Shown: positions 17,925 through 27,045 of the stretch, one piece after another
How the letters are laid out: every line of letters starts with the position of its first letter
How positions within the stretch are numbered: the first letter of the stretch is position 1
Assembly: GCA_032358255.1 (NCBI GenBank)
Contig: JAULBX010000002.1
Coordinates: 558,001 to 622,000 of the forward strand
Origin: Heterotrichella gracilis
Lineage: Eukaryota; Sar; Xanthophyceae; Tribonematales; Xanthonemataceae
Length of the DNA: 64,000 nucleotides
Reading direction: 5' to 3'
Notes under the pieces: generated by a model
The model's database searches: none
What the model was told of the DNA's origin: nothing
Seen by the model: the letters and a program-made list of their open reading frames with translations, nothing else
Program-made: the position numbers and the translations under genes

Positions 17925-17952
17925 AAAAAGACAGCTCAACTAAGTAATTAAA

Positions 17953-18492
17953 ATGGACAAAACTAAATACAGCAAGACATCACTAAATATCTTTATCATT
18001 TTTATTTTAGCAATTCTCTTGACACAAATCTTTCTCTATGACAAGACAAAAATTGAGGAGACAGACGTTTTTTCAACTGCAATAGGTTTTATAACAGTTT
18101 TGTTTTTCTATTTTAATTCACAAAGATTGATAAACAATAATCTTTTTTTTAAATGTGGTGTTGATGGTTTTATTGTGTTTGTTTTTTGTCTATTAAAGCA
18201 AGTTCTGACAGGGTTTCACGGTTTGCCGTTGTCCATAGCTGGACTTCCATTTGTTTTCATTTTGTATTTTAGAGGCCTTACGTTCTTGTTCTTCAAGGAT
18301 TATCCAAATAGTTTAAAAAAACCTATTATAGTTTTTGCTTCGCAATATAGCCCCGCATCCTTTGACGGTAAGGACGAAGGTTACGTTCCGACAATAAAAG
18401 AAAAGATTTTCTCTCTTTTATTGTTTATGGGTTTTGGGCTCTTTGCAGTTGGACTTTTAAAGCTTATAGTGGTACTGTCCCGGTATACTTAG
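17953..18492 (+). CDS. Hypothetical multi-pass membrane protein in cassette-like island
   Basis: A 179-aa protein with about five hydrophobic segments (for example LNIFIIFILAILLTQIFLY, FIVFVFCLLKQVL, LLLFMGFGLFAVGLLKLIVV). No family motif is recognised. It is bounded on both sides by the two copies of the 45-nt repeat, as a single-gene cassette would be. Confidence 0.65.
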   Translation: MDKTKYSKTSLNIFIIFILAILLTQIFLYDKTKIEETDVFSTAIGFITVLFFYFNSQRLINNNLFFKCGVDGFIVFVFCLLKQVLTGFHGLPLSIAGLPFVFILYFRGLTFLFFKDYPNSLKKPIIVFASQYSPASFDGKDEGYVPTIKEKIFSLLLFMGFGLFAVGLLKLIVVLSRYT

Positions 18493-18543
18493 ATATAACT
18501 ATTAGTACAGATTGACTACCGTTAACATCAACTACCCTCCACG

Positions 18544-18618
18544 TTTGCGGGTTAGCGCTCAAATGCGTAACTTGACATAGCAAAAAACGGACACCTGCTT
18601 TTAGAACGTTAGTGGTAA
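18544..18618. repeat. Cassette-boundary repeat, copy 2
   Basis: The core at 18544-18588 differs from copy 1 at only two of 45 positions (A/G and T/C). It ends in CGTTAGTGGTAA (18607-18618), the counterpart of CGTTAGCGGTAA in copy 1. The sequence between core and end is not conserved, and the inverted arms of copy 1 are not clearly kept. The following gene's ATG is 7 nt downstream. Confidence 0.7.
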
Positions 18619-18625
18619 TTTTAAA

Positions 18626-20266
18626 ATGACAAAATATTTAATTCTATTGAAATATTATTTATTCATATTAGCTACTCTTATTTTTTTTAAGATGCAATCT
18701 CAAACACTTCCCGGTTGTTGGATGTGGGCTGGCGGCTCTACCTTAAATAATTATGCTGGCAGTTTCGGCACTAAAGGTATTTCATCGCCAAGCAATAAAC
18801 CGCCAGGTTTGTACGAAGCAATTGAGTGGCAAGATGCGCAAGGTAACCTATGGCTTTACGGCGGCACAAATGAAGTGTTTGGATTTTTTGAAGATATGTG
18901 GAAATATGATCAAACCATAAATGAATGGACATGGGTTTCCGGTAGCAGTTTAACAAGTCAAAATCCAAAATACGGTTTACAAGGTGTGCCCTCTGTTACA
19001 AATTCGCCAGGGCTTAGATCAACAAGTTATTCGTGGGTAGATAAAGTTGGTAAGCTCTGGCTTTATGGTGGTATAGGTAGCGTAACCAATACACCCGGTG
19101 CCGGTTTGGCATATGGCGATCTTTGGAAGTACGATCCGGCCAATAACACGTGGGCGTGGATGAAAGGGCCAAAATATTATTACAACACGGCGGTGTATGG
19201 TGTTAAAGGAGTTGAAGATTCTTTGAATTGCCCGCCGCCTCAGGTTGAAATGGGTGTGTCTTGGACAGACGATATAAATGGCAATTTGTGGATGGTTGCC
19301 GCTAACGGTTGTTTGTGGCGTTATAATATAACCACTAATAATTGGACCTGGATGAAAGGCGATACAAGTCAAATTTATGCCAACTCGGTTTACGGTGTAA
19401 AAGGCACGCCGGCCTTGGCAAATACTCCCGGTTACACATATTTCGACTACACGCGCTGGAAAGATTCAAAGGGAGATTTCTGGTATTTATATTCCCGCGG
19501 TTCCGCATACTTAAAAGTTCTTTGGCGTTATCAGATCCAAAACAATTGTTGGACATGGATGTGGGGAGATACAACCTTTACCGGTTTTCATAACTACGGT
19601 AATAGTAAATGCGATTCAATGGAACATGAGCTTGATCCCAAGCCTCGTGTCGAGGGTCGCGCCTGTTGGATAGATGGCTGCGATAACCTTTGGGTAATGG
19701 GCGGCGCATCGGCAACTCAAACCTCTAACTTGTCGTTAAATGATCTAATGTACTATAGTACGAGAACAAATCAGTGGACATGGGTAGCGGGCGATACCGT
19801 GCAAAAATATTACTCTTCATATGGCGTAGTAAATGTTGCCGGACCTAATAATTATCCTTCCTCCAGAAGCGGTGCTAATCCTTTTAAAACTTTAGATGGT
19901 GATCTCGCGCTTTTTGGTGGTATCGCTTCAAATGGTTATTCATGCTTAGCAGACATGTGGATCTTTACGCCGGATAGCAGCTGTACGGATTGTAAAGATA
20001 AATTGTCACCAATGTCAATTAAAACTACATCAGATAAAAATCGCCAAAGCTTTCTATTTCCAAATCCCTCCAACGGCAAATTCGAAATTAGAAATGGTAA
20101 TGATTTTACTGAAGTTGTGATTTATAAAATAACCGGAGAATTTGAGTTACGAAAACAAATTACCTCACCAACAATAAGTGTTTACATCGAGCAGTCTGGT
20201 GTGTACACTGTGCATCTCATTTCGAAGACCAACCGAAAAACAATAAAACTCGTTGTAACTAAATAG
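18626..20266 (+). CDS. Kelch-repeat protein with T9SS type A sorting domain
   Basis: A 546-aa secreted protein. The N terminus has a hydrophobic signal (YYLFILATLIFF...MQSQ). Five to six Kelch-like blades follow, each with LW.YGG...DLWKYD....WTWM.GD and a conserved YGV or FGTKG insert. The C-terminal 70 residues are a type A sorting domain (SFLFPNPSNGKFEI ... SGVYTVHLI). It probably folds as a beta-propeller exported by T9SS. It begins right after the second boundary repeat but is much longer than the island ORFs, so it may be the chromosomal neighbour and not a cassette. Confidence 0.85.
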   Translation: MTKYLILLKYYLFILATLIFFKMQSQTLPGCWMWAGGSTLNNYAGSFGTKGISSPSNKPPGLYEAIEWQDAQGNLWLYGGTNEVFGFFEDMWKYDQTINEWTWVSGSSLTSQNPKYGLQGVPSVTNSPGLRSTSYSWVDKVGKLWLYGGIGSVTNTPGAGLAYGDLWKYDPANNTWAWMKGPKYYYNTAVYGVKGVEDSLNCPPPQVEMGVSWTDDINGNLWMVAANGCLWRYNITTNNWTWMKGDTSQIYANSVYGVKGTPALANTPGYTYFDYTRWKDSKGDFWYLYSRGSAYLKVLWRYQIQNNCWTWMWGDTTFTGFHNYGNSKCDSMEHELDPKPRVEGRACWIDGCDNLWVMGGASATQTSNLSLNDLMYYSTRTNQWTWVAGDTVQKYYSSYGVVNVAGPNNYPSSRSGANPFKTLDGDLALFGGIASNGYSCLADMWIFTPDSSCTDCKDKLSPMSIKTTSDKNRQSFLFPNPSNGKFEIRNGNDFTEVVIYKITGEFELRKQITSPTISVYIEQSGVYTVHLISKTNRKTIKLVVTK

Positions 20267-20367
20267 ACAATTTGAACGACATTCGCTCTCCGCATTTTAA
20301 TTTTACTTTTGACAAAGTCTAAGAAGATTTTCCAGACTATCTATGTGATTTACAGAACAAACAAAAC

Positions 20368-21096
20368 CTATCCAAAATCCCTGTAATGATTCCAGGTAAT
20401 AGAACTCAGGTTCTTGCCGAAAGCAAAAGTAATATAAGCGGTTACGCCACCATGAAAGATGAGCAAGTGCATAAAGGCCGCTGCTCTATAGCCGCTCCAG
20501 TAGCCGGCAGTGGCATCTAATGTAATTAATGGCGTTGGTATACATAACGTAACGATCAATGTATAGATCAACACCGTTGCAAATAAATGATCAAAATTCT
20601 TTAGTGGCCAGGATAACATTTTTCTGTACCATTTAAAGTCAGTACCCCATTTATGAATAATATAATAATTACCAAGATTAGTGGGCGCTAATAAAATAGC
20701 CGGTTTTTTAATACCGTCTTCTTTAAATGCTTCTAACGGTGCTAAGATCTTAAAACCTTTAATGTCTTTTTTATAAACTAAATTAATGTGCTTTATTTTT
20801 AAGATCGCTTCGTAAGGGATCTCTGCTTTATAATATTTACTATCAATAAATTTTAAACGGTACTGCAAGGCAATTTTTTTGATCTCCGAAATTTTAAAGA
20901 TCATATCAGCATCTACATCTGCTTCGTCAACTATTTCAAAAGAATCATTGTAATGTTTTAAATTCTTTAAGATCTTATCTTCCGAAAAAATATCATTGCT
21001 TAGAATTCGGTTAGCTTCCTGGATGAGTTCGTCTTCCTTACTCCTGGTCTTGTTTTTAAACCGGGTTAGCTCCTCTTTTATATTCACAGCCTTCAT
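20368..21096 (-). CDS. Hypothetical protein with C-terminal membrane segments
   Basis: A 242-aa protein. The N-terminal two thirds are charged and helical (TRFKNKTRSKEDELIQEANRI). The C-terminal 75 residues hold two or three hydrophobic segments (LFATVLIYTLIVTLCIP; AAAFMHLLIFHGGVTAYITF). There is no signal peptide and no recognised motif. It follows the beta-barrel-like gene by 10 nt on the same strand, so they are probably co-transcribed and may act together at the envelope. Confidence 0.65.
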   Translation of the reverse strand: MKAVNIKEELTRFKNKTRSKEDELIQEANRILSNDIFSEDKILKNLKHYNDSFEIVDEADVDADMIFKISEIKKIALQYRLKFIDSKYYKAEIPYEAILKIKHINLVYKKDIKGFKILAPLEAFKEDGIKKPAILLAPTNLGNYYIIHKWGTDFKWYRKMLSWPLKNFDHLFATVLIYTLIVTLCIPTPLITLDATAGYWSGYRAAAFMHLLIFHGGVTAYITFAFGKNLSSITWNHYRDFG

Positions 21097-21106
21097 ACGT
21101 TTTCAA

Positions 21107-21814
21107 TTAATAAGGAATGATAGCAATACCAAACGAGTACATATTAACACCGTTAACGCCTCTGTCTTTTTGAAATACCTCGCTCACATAATAACAAGCG
21201 GTAAGGCAAATTTGTTCAAAACCGATGCGGAAATTTACACCATAACGGATGTGATTGATATTCTTTGTATTGTAAACTCTTAACTTGCCGTCGGCATCTA
21301 CCATTTTACGAAAATCGTTTATCACGTAACCACCTTTTACACCAAATTCCATTTTAAACTTCCTATCGGTCTTACTTCTAAATCGTATTTCTAAAGGAAT
21401 TTCGAGGATCTTTTCGTTATAACTGTTTGTTTTATACTCGGTTGTTTTAGGTTGAAGTATAGTAGTTACACTTTTATTATTTGTACTATCCAGCTTATAA
21501 ATAAAATCGGCATTGCTGTGAAAATTATGACTAAAAATACCAATGCCATAGCCAAAACTAAAGCTACTACGGCCAATGGGTTTATCGAACATAAATGCAA
21601 AATTTAAACCCAGACTTCTCCAATGTGTTTTAATATCAGCCGGTGCGCCTAACCAGGCCGTGCGGTTAATTTCTATGATCAATCTATCGCCGGGCTCACC
21701 TTTATATTTTTTAATATTAAATTCATCCTCCGAACCGGGTTTGTCTTTTGGCGTTTGCGAAAAGCATAAAACAGGCAGCAATAAACATGAAAATATAAAG
21801 AAGAGCTTACTCAT
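21107..21814 (-). CDS. Outer-membrane beta-barrel-like protein
   Basis: A 235-aa protein with a signal peptide (MSKLFFIFSCLLLPVLCFSQ). The rest alternates polar and hydrophobic residues (SLGLNFAFMF, SSFSFGYGIGIFSHNF, FKMEFGVKGGYVIN, RYGVNFRIGFEQICLTACYYV) and ends MYSFGIAIIPY, as in porin-family / PorT-like barrels of this phylum. The cargo or function is not identifiable. A strong promoter lies directly upstream, separating it from the radical SAM operon. Confidence 0.72.
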   Translation of the reverse strand: MSKLFFIFSCLLLPVLCFSQTPKDKPGSEDEFNIKKYKGEPGDRLIIEINRTAWLGAPADIKTHWRSLGLNFAFMFDKPIGRSSFSFGYGIGIFSHNFHSNADFIYKLDSTNNKSVTTILQPKTTEYKTNSYNEKILEIPLEIRFRSKTDRKFKMEFGVKGGYVINDFRKMVDADGKLRVYNTKNINHIRYGVNFRIGFEQICLTACYYVSEVFQKDRGVNGVNMYSFGIAIIPY

Positions 21815-21837
21815 TTATTGGGATAATTATTGAACGT

Positions 21838-21868
21838 CAAATTTAATGATAATCGCTTAACTAAGCAA
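21838..21868 (-). promoter_or_regulatory. Promoter of the beta-barrel / membrane protein pair
   Basis: On the minus strand TTG (21868-21866), a 20-nt spacer and TAAATTTG (21845-21838) match TTG / TAnnTTTG exactly. Its -33 part overlaps the end of the last radical SAM gene, so the two downstream genes can be expressed independently of that operon. Confidence 0.6.
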
Positions 21869-23221
21869 CATCAGGGATTGCGCTAAAATTGACTTGGTCT
21901 TGAACTTTAATTTATTTACAAAACCGGTACTTTTACTAAAATTTACCTCGTTATACACCCATCTTATGGCGTATTGATAGAATTTTTTTGAATGGGAGCG
22001 TTTAAAATCATAATCTCTGTCGCTGATCTTATTCCAGGCGCCATTGGCCTCAATAGTGCCATTAACCTCTGTATGCAAAGGCGTTCCCTTAATAGGATAA
22101 GCCAAAGTAACGGTATAATAACTTGGGTTAGATATTTTTAAATGGCGAATGGTCTCTTTTATATCCTCTTTATTTTCTCCCGGGTAACCAAGCATGATAA
22201 ACGTTCCGGCTTCAATACCGTAAGCTTTTGTTTTAATGATCATCTCACGCACTTCCTTTACATTCACACGACGATCCATTGCATCAATTATTTTTTGCGA
22301 ACCACTTTCTGCGCCTATCCAAACTCTAAAACAACCTGTTTCTTTTAAAATTTTTATGATGTCTTCGTTTAATCTATCGGCACGTGTAATAATTTCATAT
22401 GGAATAAAGACTTGTCGTTTTAAGATCTCTTCTTTAAACTCGTTCATCCATTTATGGCTTATGGTAAATACATCATCTACAAACCAAACACGATCGGGAT
22501 TGTAATTTTGTTTTAAATAAGCCAGCTCATCCACTACTAATTTTGCACTGCGCCTGCGGTAAGTACCGCCATAAACCGCCCTGCTGCACCATTTGCAGGT
22601 GTACGGACAACCACGCATGGTACTTATTGAATACATGCTGTAACCATGATGTTGTTTCCATGCATTGCCGTATAAAGTAAGATCTATTTTACTTCTTGCC
22701 GGCATTGGCAACGTATTTACATCTTTTATTAAGGTACGTTCGGGCGTAAAAAAAACGGTTTTGTTTTGACGGTAGGCCGTGCCCGCCACTTCCGTTGGAA
22801 GAGCCTTATTAGCTTTAAAAAATTCCGCGATCTCAAAAAAAGTTTGCTCGCCTTCGCCAACGACTAAGATATCAGCACCGTTCAATAAATAATTTTCGGC
22901 ATTGTATCGTATTTCTGGTCCGCCTAAAATAACTTTGCAATTTTTAAGTTCAGGATGTTGGTGAATAAATTCTGTAATTTTTAATACAGAAACTTTGGTC
23001 ATTAAATTTGTATAAATACCAATTAAATTAGGTTTGTTTTTAAGCAGGTAAACTTTAAACGCTTCAAAAGAAGAGAAGGTTGAATCATACACGTCGTGCG
23101 CAATATCTTTACTTTCCAGATAAGCCGAAATGTATAGAATGCCTAATGGAACATAAGGTTTCATGATCTCCAATTCTTTGGGATCATCCTTTAAAAAATA
23201 TCCGTGTGTTAAAAGTATCAA
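21857..23221 (-). CDS. B12-binding-domain radical SAM protein (A)
   Basis: A 454-aa protein. The N-terminal 140 residues resemble a cobalamin-binding Rossmann-type domain (ILLTHGYF ... VPLGILYISAYLE ... VILGGPE ... ILVVGEGEQTF), although the DxHxxG cobalamin motif is not visible. The radical SAM cluster ligands are in MRGCPYTCKWC (Cys at about 205, 209, 212), followed by VWFVDDVF and ESGSQKIIDAMDR. It resembles the BchE/P-methylase class, which performs C-methylation or ring chemistry. It is the last gene of a nine-gene operon and overlaps the preceding methyltransferase by 4 nt (ATGA). Confidence 0.85.
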   Translation of the reverse strand: MILLTHGYFLKDDPKELEIMKPYVPLGILYISAYLESKDIAHDVYDSTFSSFEAFKVYLLKNKPNLIGIYTNLMTKVSVLKITEFIHQHPELKNCKVILGGPEIRYNAENYLLNGADILVVGEGEQTFFEIAEFFKANKALPTEVAGTAYRQNKTVFFTPERTLIKDVNTLPMPARSKIDLTLYGNAWKQHHGYSMYSISTMRGCPYTCKWCSRAVYGGTYRRRSAKLVVDELAYLKQNYNPDRVWFVDDVFTISHKWMNEFKEEILKRQVFIPYEIITRADRLNEDIIKILKETGCFRVWIGAESGSQKIIDAMDRRVNVKEVREMIIKTKAYGIEAGTFIMLGYPGENKEDIKETIRHLKISNPSYYTVTLAYPIKGTPLHTEVNGTIEANGAWNKISDRDYDFKRSHSKKFYQYAIRWVYNEVNFSKSTGFVNKLKFKTKSILAQSLMLLS

Positions 23222-24006
23222 CTTTCTTTCTTTAAATGCAATATGTAATGATCGGCATGATCAGCGGTCCAACTAAATTTACAAAATAGTTTATCAAGAC
23301 CATTAAAAATTGAAAGTAGTGCTTTCTTATTCCTGAAAAAGGGATTCAAATAAGAGGGAGGCACAAATAAACCAACGCCGGCAAGTGTTTGCGTTTTAAA
23401 ATTTGGGCCAAATATCTGTTGAATTTCTTTGGGAGAATAATACCAGATCTTAAATTCAGTGTCGTTGTTGTGCGCGCTAACGCTTTCGGTCAATTTTCTG
23501 CGATTAGCGTCTTTCTTTCTGGATTTTAAAGTAAAATATATTCGTTCCCAAATACATTTCCTGCCCATGATCACAAAAAAAAGATCTACCTCTTTTTCTA
23601 AAAGTAAATTGCACTTTGTTGAGAGCTCATTCAGATCGTTTGGTGAAATACAATTCAATCCTCCAAAATTCGAAAAAATAAAATTTTTATTTTTCAGCTC
23701 TGTTTCAAGCGACTGTATTGATTTTTTTTCGAAATCAATATTAGCGGTTTTTTCTTCTTGTTTTTTTGCCCGGCATTGTTCGATCATTTTTGGAGATACA
23801 TCGGTAGCCAAAATTGACTTTGCCTGTTTGGCAATTTCAAATGCATCGTGACCGGTTCCACAGTTCAATTCCAGCACATTTTTTTCCTTGTTTAATAAAG
23901 GAATCAAATGTGAATAGACCATTTCCCGCTGGAGCAAACCAATAGGCGAATAGGTAAAGTGCTCATCGTAGAGCTCGGCATAACTATCAAATGAGGCTAC
24001 TTGCAT
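23218..24006 (-). CDS. Class I SAM-dependent methyltransferase
   Basis: A 262-aa protein with the SAM-binding motif I VLELNCGTGHDAFEIA (about residues 40-55) and the downstream acidic ILATDVSPKMIEQ. An IFSNFGGLNC loop follows, as in UbiE/Coq5-like enzymes. The C-terminal region includes hydrophobic and aromatic patches (VGLFVPPSYLNPFFRNK), suggesting a lipid or lipid-linked substrate, though that is inference. It overlaps the upstream radical SAM gene by 20 nt and the downstream one by 4 nt. Confidence 0.85.
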   Translation of the reverse strand: MQVASFDSYAELYDEHFTYSPIGLLQREMVYSHLIPLLNKEKNVLELNCGTGHDAFEIAKQAKSILATDVSPKMIEQCRAKKQEEKTANIDFEKKSIQSLETELKNKNFIFSNFGGLNCISPNDLNELSTKCNLLLEKEVDLFFVIMGRKCIWERIYFTLKSRKKDANRRKLTESVSAHNNDTEFKIWYYSPKEIQQIFGPNFKTQTLAGVGLFVPPSYLNPFFRNKKALLSIFNGLDKLFCKFSWTADHADHYILHLKKES

Positions 24007-25435
24007 TGGGTTCTAATTTTTCTAATTTCTTTTTAAGGCTTTGTTGTTTAAATAAATAATACGGCCTTAGTAAACTTCTTTTATTGATCGTTCCTTTTTT
24101 GATGAGGTCCTTTGCTTGTTGCCCTCTGAATTTGTAATGCACAAAACGTTGCAAGTAGCGATAAAAATTTGCCTGGTAAGTGCTATTGAACATGAGGTGC
24201 AGGTCGTCAGAATCTTTCCAATTCTGTTTTGCTACCAGATCTTGCTTTACGTTTTCATAAAATTTTGTTCCCGGTAATGGATAGGAAACCGAAATACCAA
24301 TATCGTGTGGTTTTAATTCTTCCACCATTAAAATGGTTTTCTCTATATCAGAAATTAATTCGCCGGTATAACCAAACTGCAAAAAGAAACAAGGTTTTAT
24401 ATTGTATTTTTTAAGAAGCGCAGTGGCCTCTTTTATCTGTTCTATGGTTGTGCCTTTATCCATGGCATCCAATATCTTTTGCGAACCGCTTTCGGCACCT
24501 ATCCAAACTTCTTCACACCCGGACTCTGCAAGATATCTTATATTTTCGTCTTCCAATAAAAGATCGGCGCGACTTTGGATTTTGTATTTGATCTTTATGT
24601 TTAGTTCTTTAATTGACTGATTAAATTCTTTTAACCAATTTGGTTTTAATCCAAAAATATCATCAGCAAACCAAATGTGCGTAAAGCCAAATTGTGCTTG
24701 CAGTTGTTTAATTTGTTTAGCCACATTTTGCGGCGAATGCGAATTGTATCTGTTACCATAAACCGGTTTGGCGCACCAATTGCATTTATAAGGACAACCA
24801 CGTGTAGTAACAAAATTAATTGAAAAGAAACCGTGTCCGGAAAGCCAGGTGTTCTTATAATTTGTTATGTCTACAAGATCCCAGGCCGGCAAAGGCAACT
24901 GATCAAGGTCTTTTAATACAAGTCGCGGTGGCGTTTTTACGATCTTGTTCTCTAAAAAATACGCAAGGCCATTTACTTGAGACGGATCAAAATTATTTTT
25001 TTGTTTTAAGCCATTTATTAATTCTAAGAGCGTTTGCTCTGCCTCTCCAATAATAATATAGTCTGCGCCCTTAGAAAAATATTTTTCAAGATGATCGGTT
25101 GCATCCGATGAAGAAACAATAGCCGGAATATTATATGCCTTTGCTAATTTCTGCATACTAAAAGCAGCCTCGCGCATATTGGTTAAACACATTTTAGTTA
25201 AGTAATTGAATGAGTCATCATAAATTACAAATACATCCGGTTTAAAACTTTCTAAATGTTGTTTAATAGCATCGGGCGAAGTAGCAAATTGAAGATCTGC
25301 CAGTTTTACTTCGTATCCATTTTCTCTTAATACAGACGCAGCGTATAATGTTGCCAAAGGCGGAAAAGGCGTCTTTGTTTTTAACTGTTTATTATCAAAA
25401 TGCAGGAAATACGAATGTGTAAAAAGGACTTTCAT
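23987..25435 (-). CDS. B12-binding-domain radical SAM protein (B)
   Basis: A 482-aa protein organised like the gene ending at 21857. It has an N-terminal cobalamin-type domain (VLFTHSYFL ... PPLATLYAASVLRENGYEV ... YIIIGEAEQTL) and radical SAM ligands in TTRGCPYKCNWC (near residues 210-217). WFADDIFGLKP and ESGSQKILDAMDKG follow. Proteins A and B share many blocks and are probably paralogues acting at different steps. It overlaps the following methyltransferase by 20 nt and lies 9 nt after the nucleotidyltransferase gene. Confidence 0.86.
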   Translation of the reverse strand: MKVLFTHSYFLHFDNKQLKTKTPFPPLATLYAASVLRENGYEVKLADLQFATSPDAIKQHLESFKPDVFVIYDDSFNYLTKMCLTNMREAAFSMQKLAKAYNIPAIVSSSDATDHLEKYFSKGADYIIIGEAEQTLLELINGLKQKNNFDPSQVNGLAYFLENKIVKTPPRLVLKDLDQLPLPAWDLVDITNYKNTWLSGHGFFSINFVTTRGCPYKCNWCAKPVYGNRYNSHSPQNVAKQIKQLQAQFGFTHIWFADDIFGLKPNWLKEFNQSIKELNIKIKYKIQSRADLLLEDENIRYLAESGCEEVWIGAESGSQKILDAMDKGTTIEQIKEATALLKKYNIKPCFFLQFGYTGELISDIEKTILMVEELKPHDIGISVSYPLPGTKFYENVKQDLVAKQNWKDSDDLHLMFNSTYQANFYRYLQRFVHYKFRGQQAKDLIKKGTINKRSLLRPYYLFKQQSLKKKLEKLEPNASSLI

Positions 25436-25444
25436 TTTATGAGG

Positions 25445-26371
25445 TCAACAATTTATCTTTTCAAGGCGCAAATTCAATTCTGTTAACACCTTTTTTTGAT
25501 AGCCACGCGGGTGATGTTTTGAAACATTTTTGCGACTGCGCAAATTCAGGTCAAAATCTTCTTTACTAAAATTTGGGAATTTTTTTTGCCAGGACGAAAG
25601 CGTTAGCTCGAAACACTTTCTATCCAATTTATCGCCTAGTTTCCGTCCAAATAAAATTTCAACCAGTTTGAAAAAGTACTTGGTTGCTTTTTTTTCTTTT
25701 AAGAAAGTTGAATTATACGCCTGTTTGTTAGGCAAAAAATCATTTGTCCAGTTATTTGCACTGAGAAATTTTTCAAACAACGCTTTATTGGTGATTGGCA
25801 CAAGCGTTCTTACCTCGGTAGCTACAAAAATATTTTTATCCGGGATCTCGAGGTTATTTGAATCAACCAAATAATTAACGCAAAAATATTTTTTTGAATT
25901 AAAAAGAAAGATCTTTTTAAAAGCGATTAAAATAGAACGGCATAGCCATAATTTATTTGGGGATGTGATAATGAAATAATCTATATCACCATCATTTTCC
26001 AATAATCCTTTTGAACAAGAACCCGAAATACAAACCGATTCAACAAAAGGAAAGCGCGAAATAAAATTAGCGTAACGCTTAATTACCTTTTGTTTTTCCA
26101 GAAATCTTTTTTCTGAATCAGAACGTTTTGCAATAAAATCTGAATTGGCTTTATCTAAAAAATAATAGCCATCTGCTTCAGAAATCATTTTTAGCTCCAC
26201 CAGTTCGTTAAGGATCAAATTAACCTGGGGTTGGCTTGTTTTAAAATTTACAAAATCGAATATTTGATTTGGCTTTACAGGATATTTAAACACATCAAAA
26301 TAGCATAGGCAGCTATACACCGCAAACTGACCTTTGGTTAAAGTCACCTTATCTAAATCTACTGCTATCAT
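25445..26371 (-). CDS. Polymerase-beta-type nucleotidyltransferase with N-terminal winged helix
   Basis: A 308-aa protein. Residues 10-75 look like a winged-helix segment (QFAVYSCLCYFDVFKYPVK ... LNELVELKMI). The nucleotidyltransferase core follows: GSCSKG at residues 117-122 with DGDIDYF at 127-133, giving the G-S...D-x-D metal-binding arrangement. The C-terminal third is Lys-rich and ends in RSRKNVSKHHPRG. The family transfers a nucleotide to small molecules or proteins; the acceptor is unknown. It overlaps the upstream methyltransferase by 4 nt, so it belongs to the radical SAM operon. Confidence 0.75.
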   Translation of the reverse strand: MIAVDLDKVTLTKGQFAVYSCLCYFDVFKYPVKPNQIFDFVNFKTSQPQVNLILNELVELKMISEADGYYFLDKANSDFIAKRSDSEKRFLEKQKVIKRYANFISRFPFVESVCISGSCSKGLLENDGDIDYFIITSPNKLWLCRSILIAFKKIFLFNSKKYFCVNYLVDSNNLEIPDKNIFVATEVRTLVPITNKALFEKFLSANNWTNDFLPNKQAYNSTFLKEKKATKYFFKLVEILFGRKLGDKLDRKCFELTLSSWQKKFPNFSKEDFDLNLRSRKNVSKHHPRGYQKKVLTELNLRLEKINC

Positions 26372-27045
26372 GTATCCTTTGTAACTTTAAAGATAAAGTT
26401 TTTTTCCCACTTTATTTTCTTTTCGGTTACAAGGTTTAACAAATAATTATGCTTTTTTGCTATGGTTGTGATCCTCTCCAGGTCGCAATTATCGGCCAAA
26501 GACATGAAAATTTGAGAGGATGGCAGTGAATATTTACCTAATTGCGCGAATAATTTCTCAAAATACTCTCCATTTTTACCACAATACCAGGCAAAGGCGT
26601 CCTCGTTCTGAGGATCGCTAAAAAAATAGGGCGGGTTAATAAATAGAAGGTCGAACTTATTCTCAGGAACAGCATCAAACAGATCAGATAGATACACCTC
26701 AAAATTTTTAGCATCAGGAAAATTATTTTTAAGATTTTCTTTGATGCCATTTACTGCAGTTGAACTAATATCAAAACTGCAAACAGTAGCTCCTTTTTTT
26801 AGCGCAATAAAACTTAATAATCCCGAACCGGCGCCAACTTCACAGATCTTTTTATTTTTCAGATCAAGGTTCTGAATAAATTCTGCAAAAAAAGTAGAGC
26901 TAAAAAAATAAGCAGGATGAAAAACGCCCGGATAGATCTTTAATTTGATACCCTGGTAGGTAAACGACCTTTCTTTTTTTAAATAGAGTTTTAAAAAAGG
27001 TTGTACAAAAACGTCGTAAGTTTTTTTATGTAAACGATCTAACAT
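26368..27045 (-). CDS. Methyltransferase with NPPY motif (PrmC/HemK-like fold)
   Basis: A 225-aa protein. Motif I is ICEVGAGSGLLSFIALKKGA (about residues 64-83) and the substrate motif is INPPYFFSDP (about 136-145), the N-P-P-Y signature of amide- or amino-N methyltransferases. It is shorter than PrmC and lacks its N-terminal helical domain, so the target is probably not release factor. The operon context suggests a small-molecule or lipid-linked substrate. It overlaps its neighbours by 1 nt upstream (TAATG) and 4 nt downstream. Confidence 0.8.
   Translation of the reverse strand: MLDRLHKKTYDVFVQPFLKLYLKKERSFTYQGIKLKIYPGVFHPAYFFSSTFFAEFIQNLDLKNKKICEVGAGSGLLSFIALKKGATVCSFDISSTAVNGIKENLKNNFPDAKNFEVYLSDLFDAVPENKFDLLFINPPYFFSDPQNEDAFAWYCGKNGEYFEKLFAQLGKYSLPSSQIFMSLADNCDLERITTIAKKHNYLLNLVTEKKIKWEKNFIFKVTKDT

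Noticed and set aside
25445-26371. Toxin-antitoxin MNT/HEPN pair
   Set aside because: The nucleotidyltransferase is 308 aa with a winged-helix front and is locked into the radical SAM operon; no HEPN partner is adjacent.
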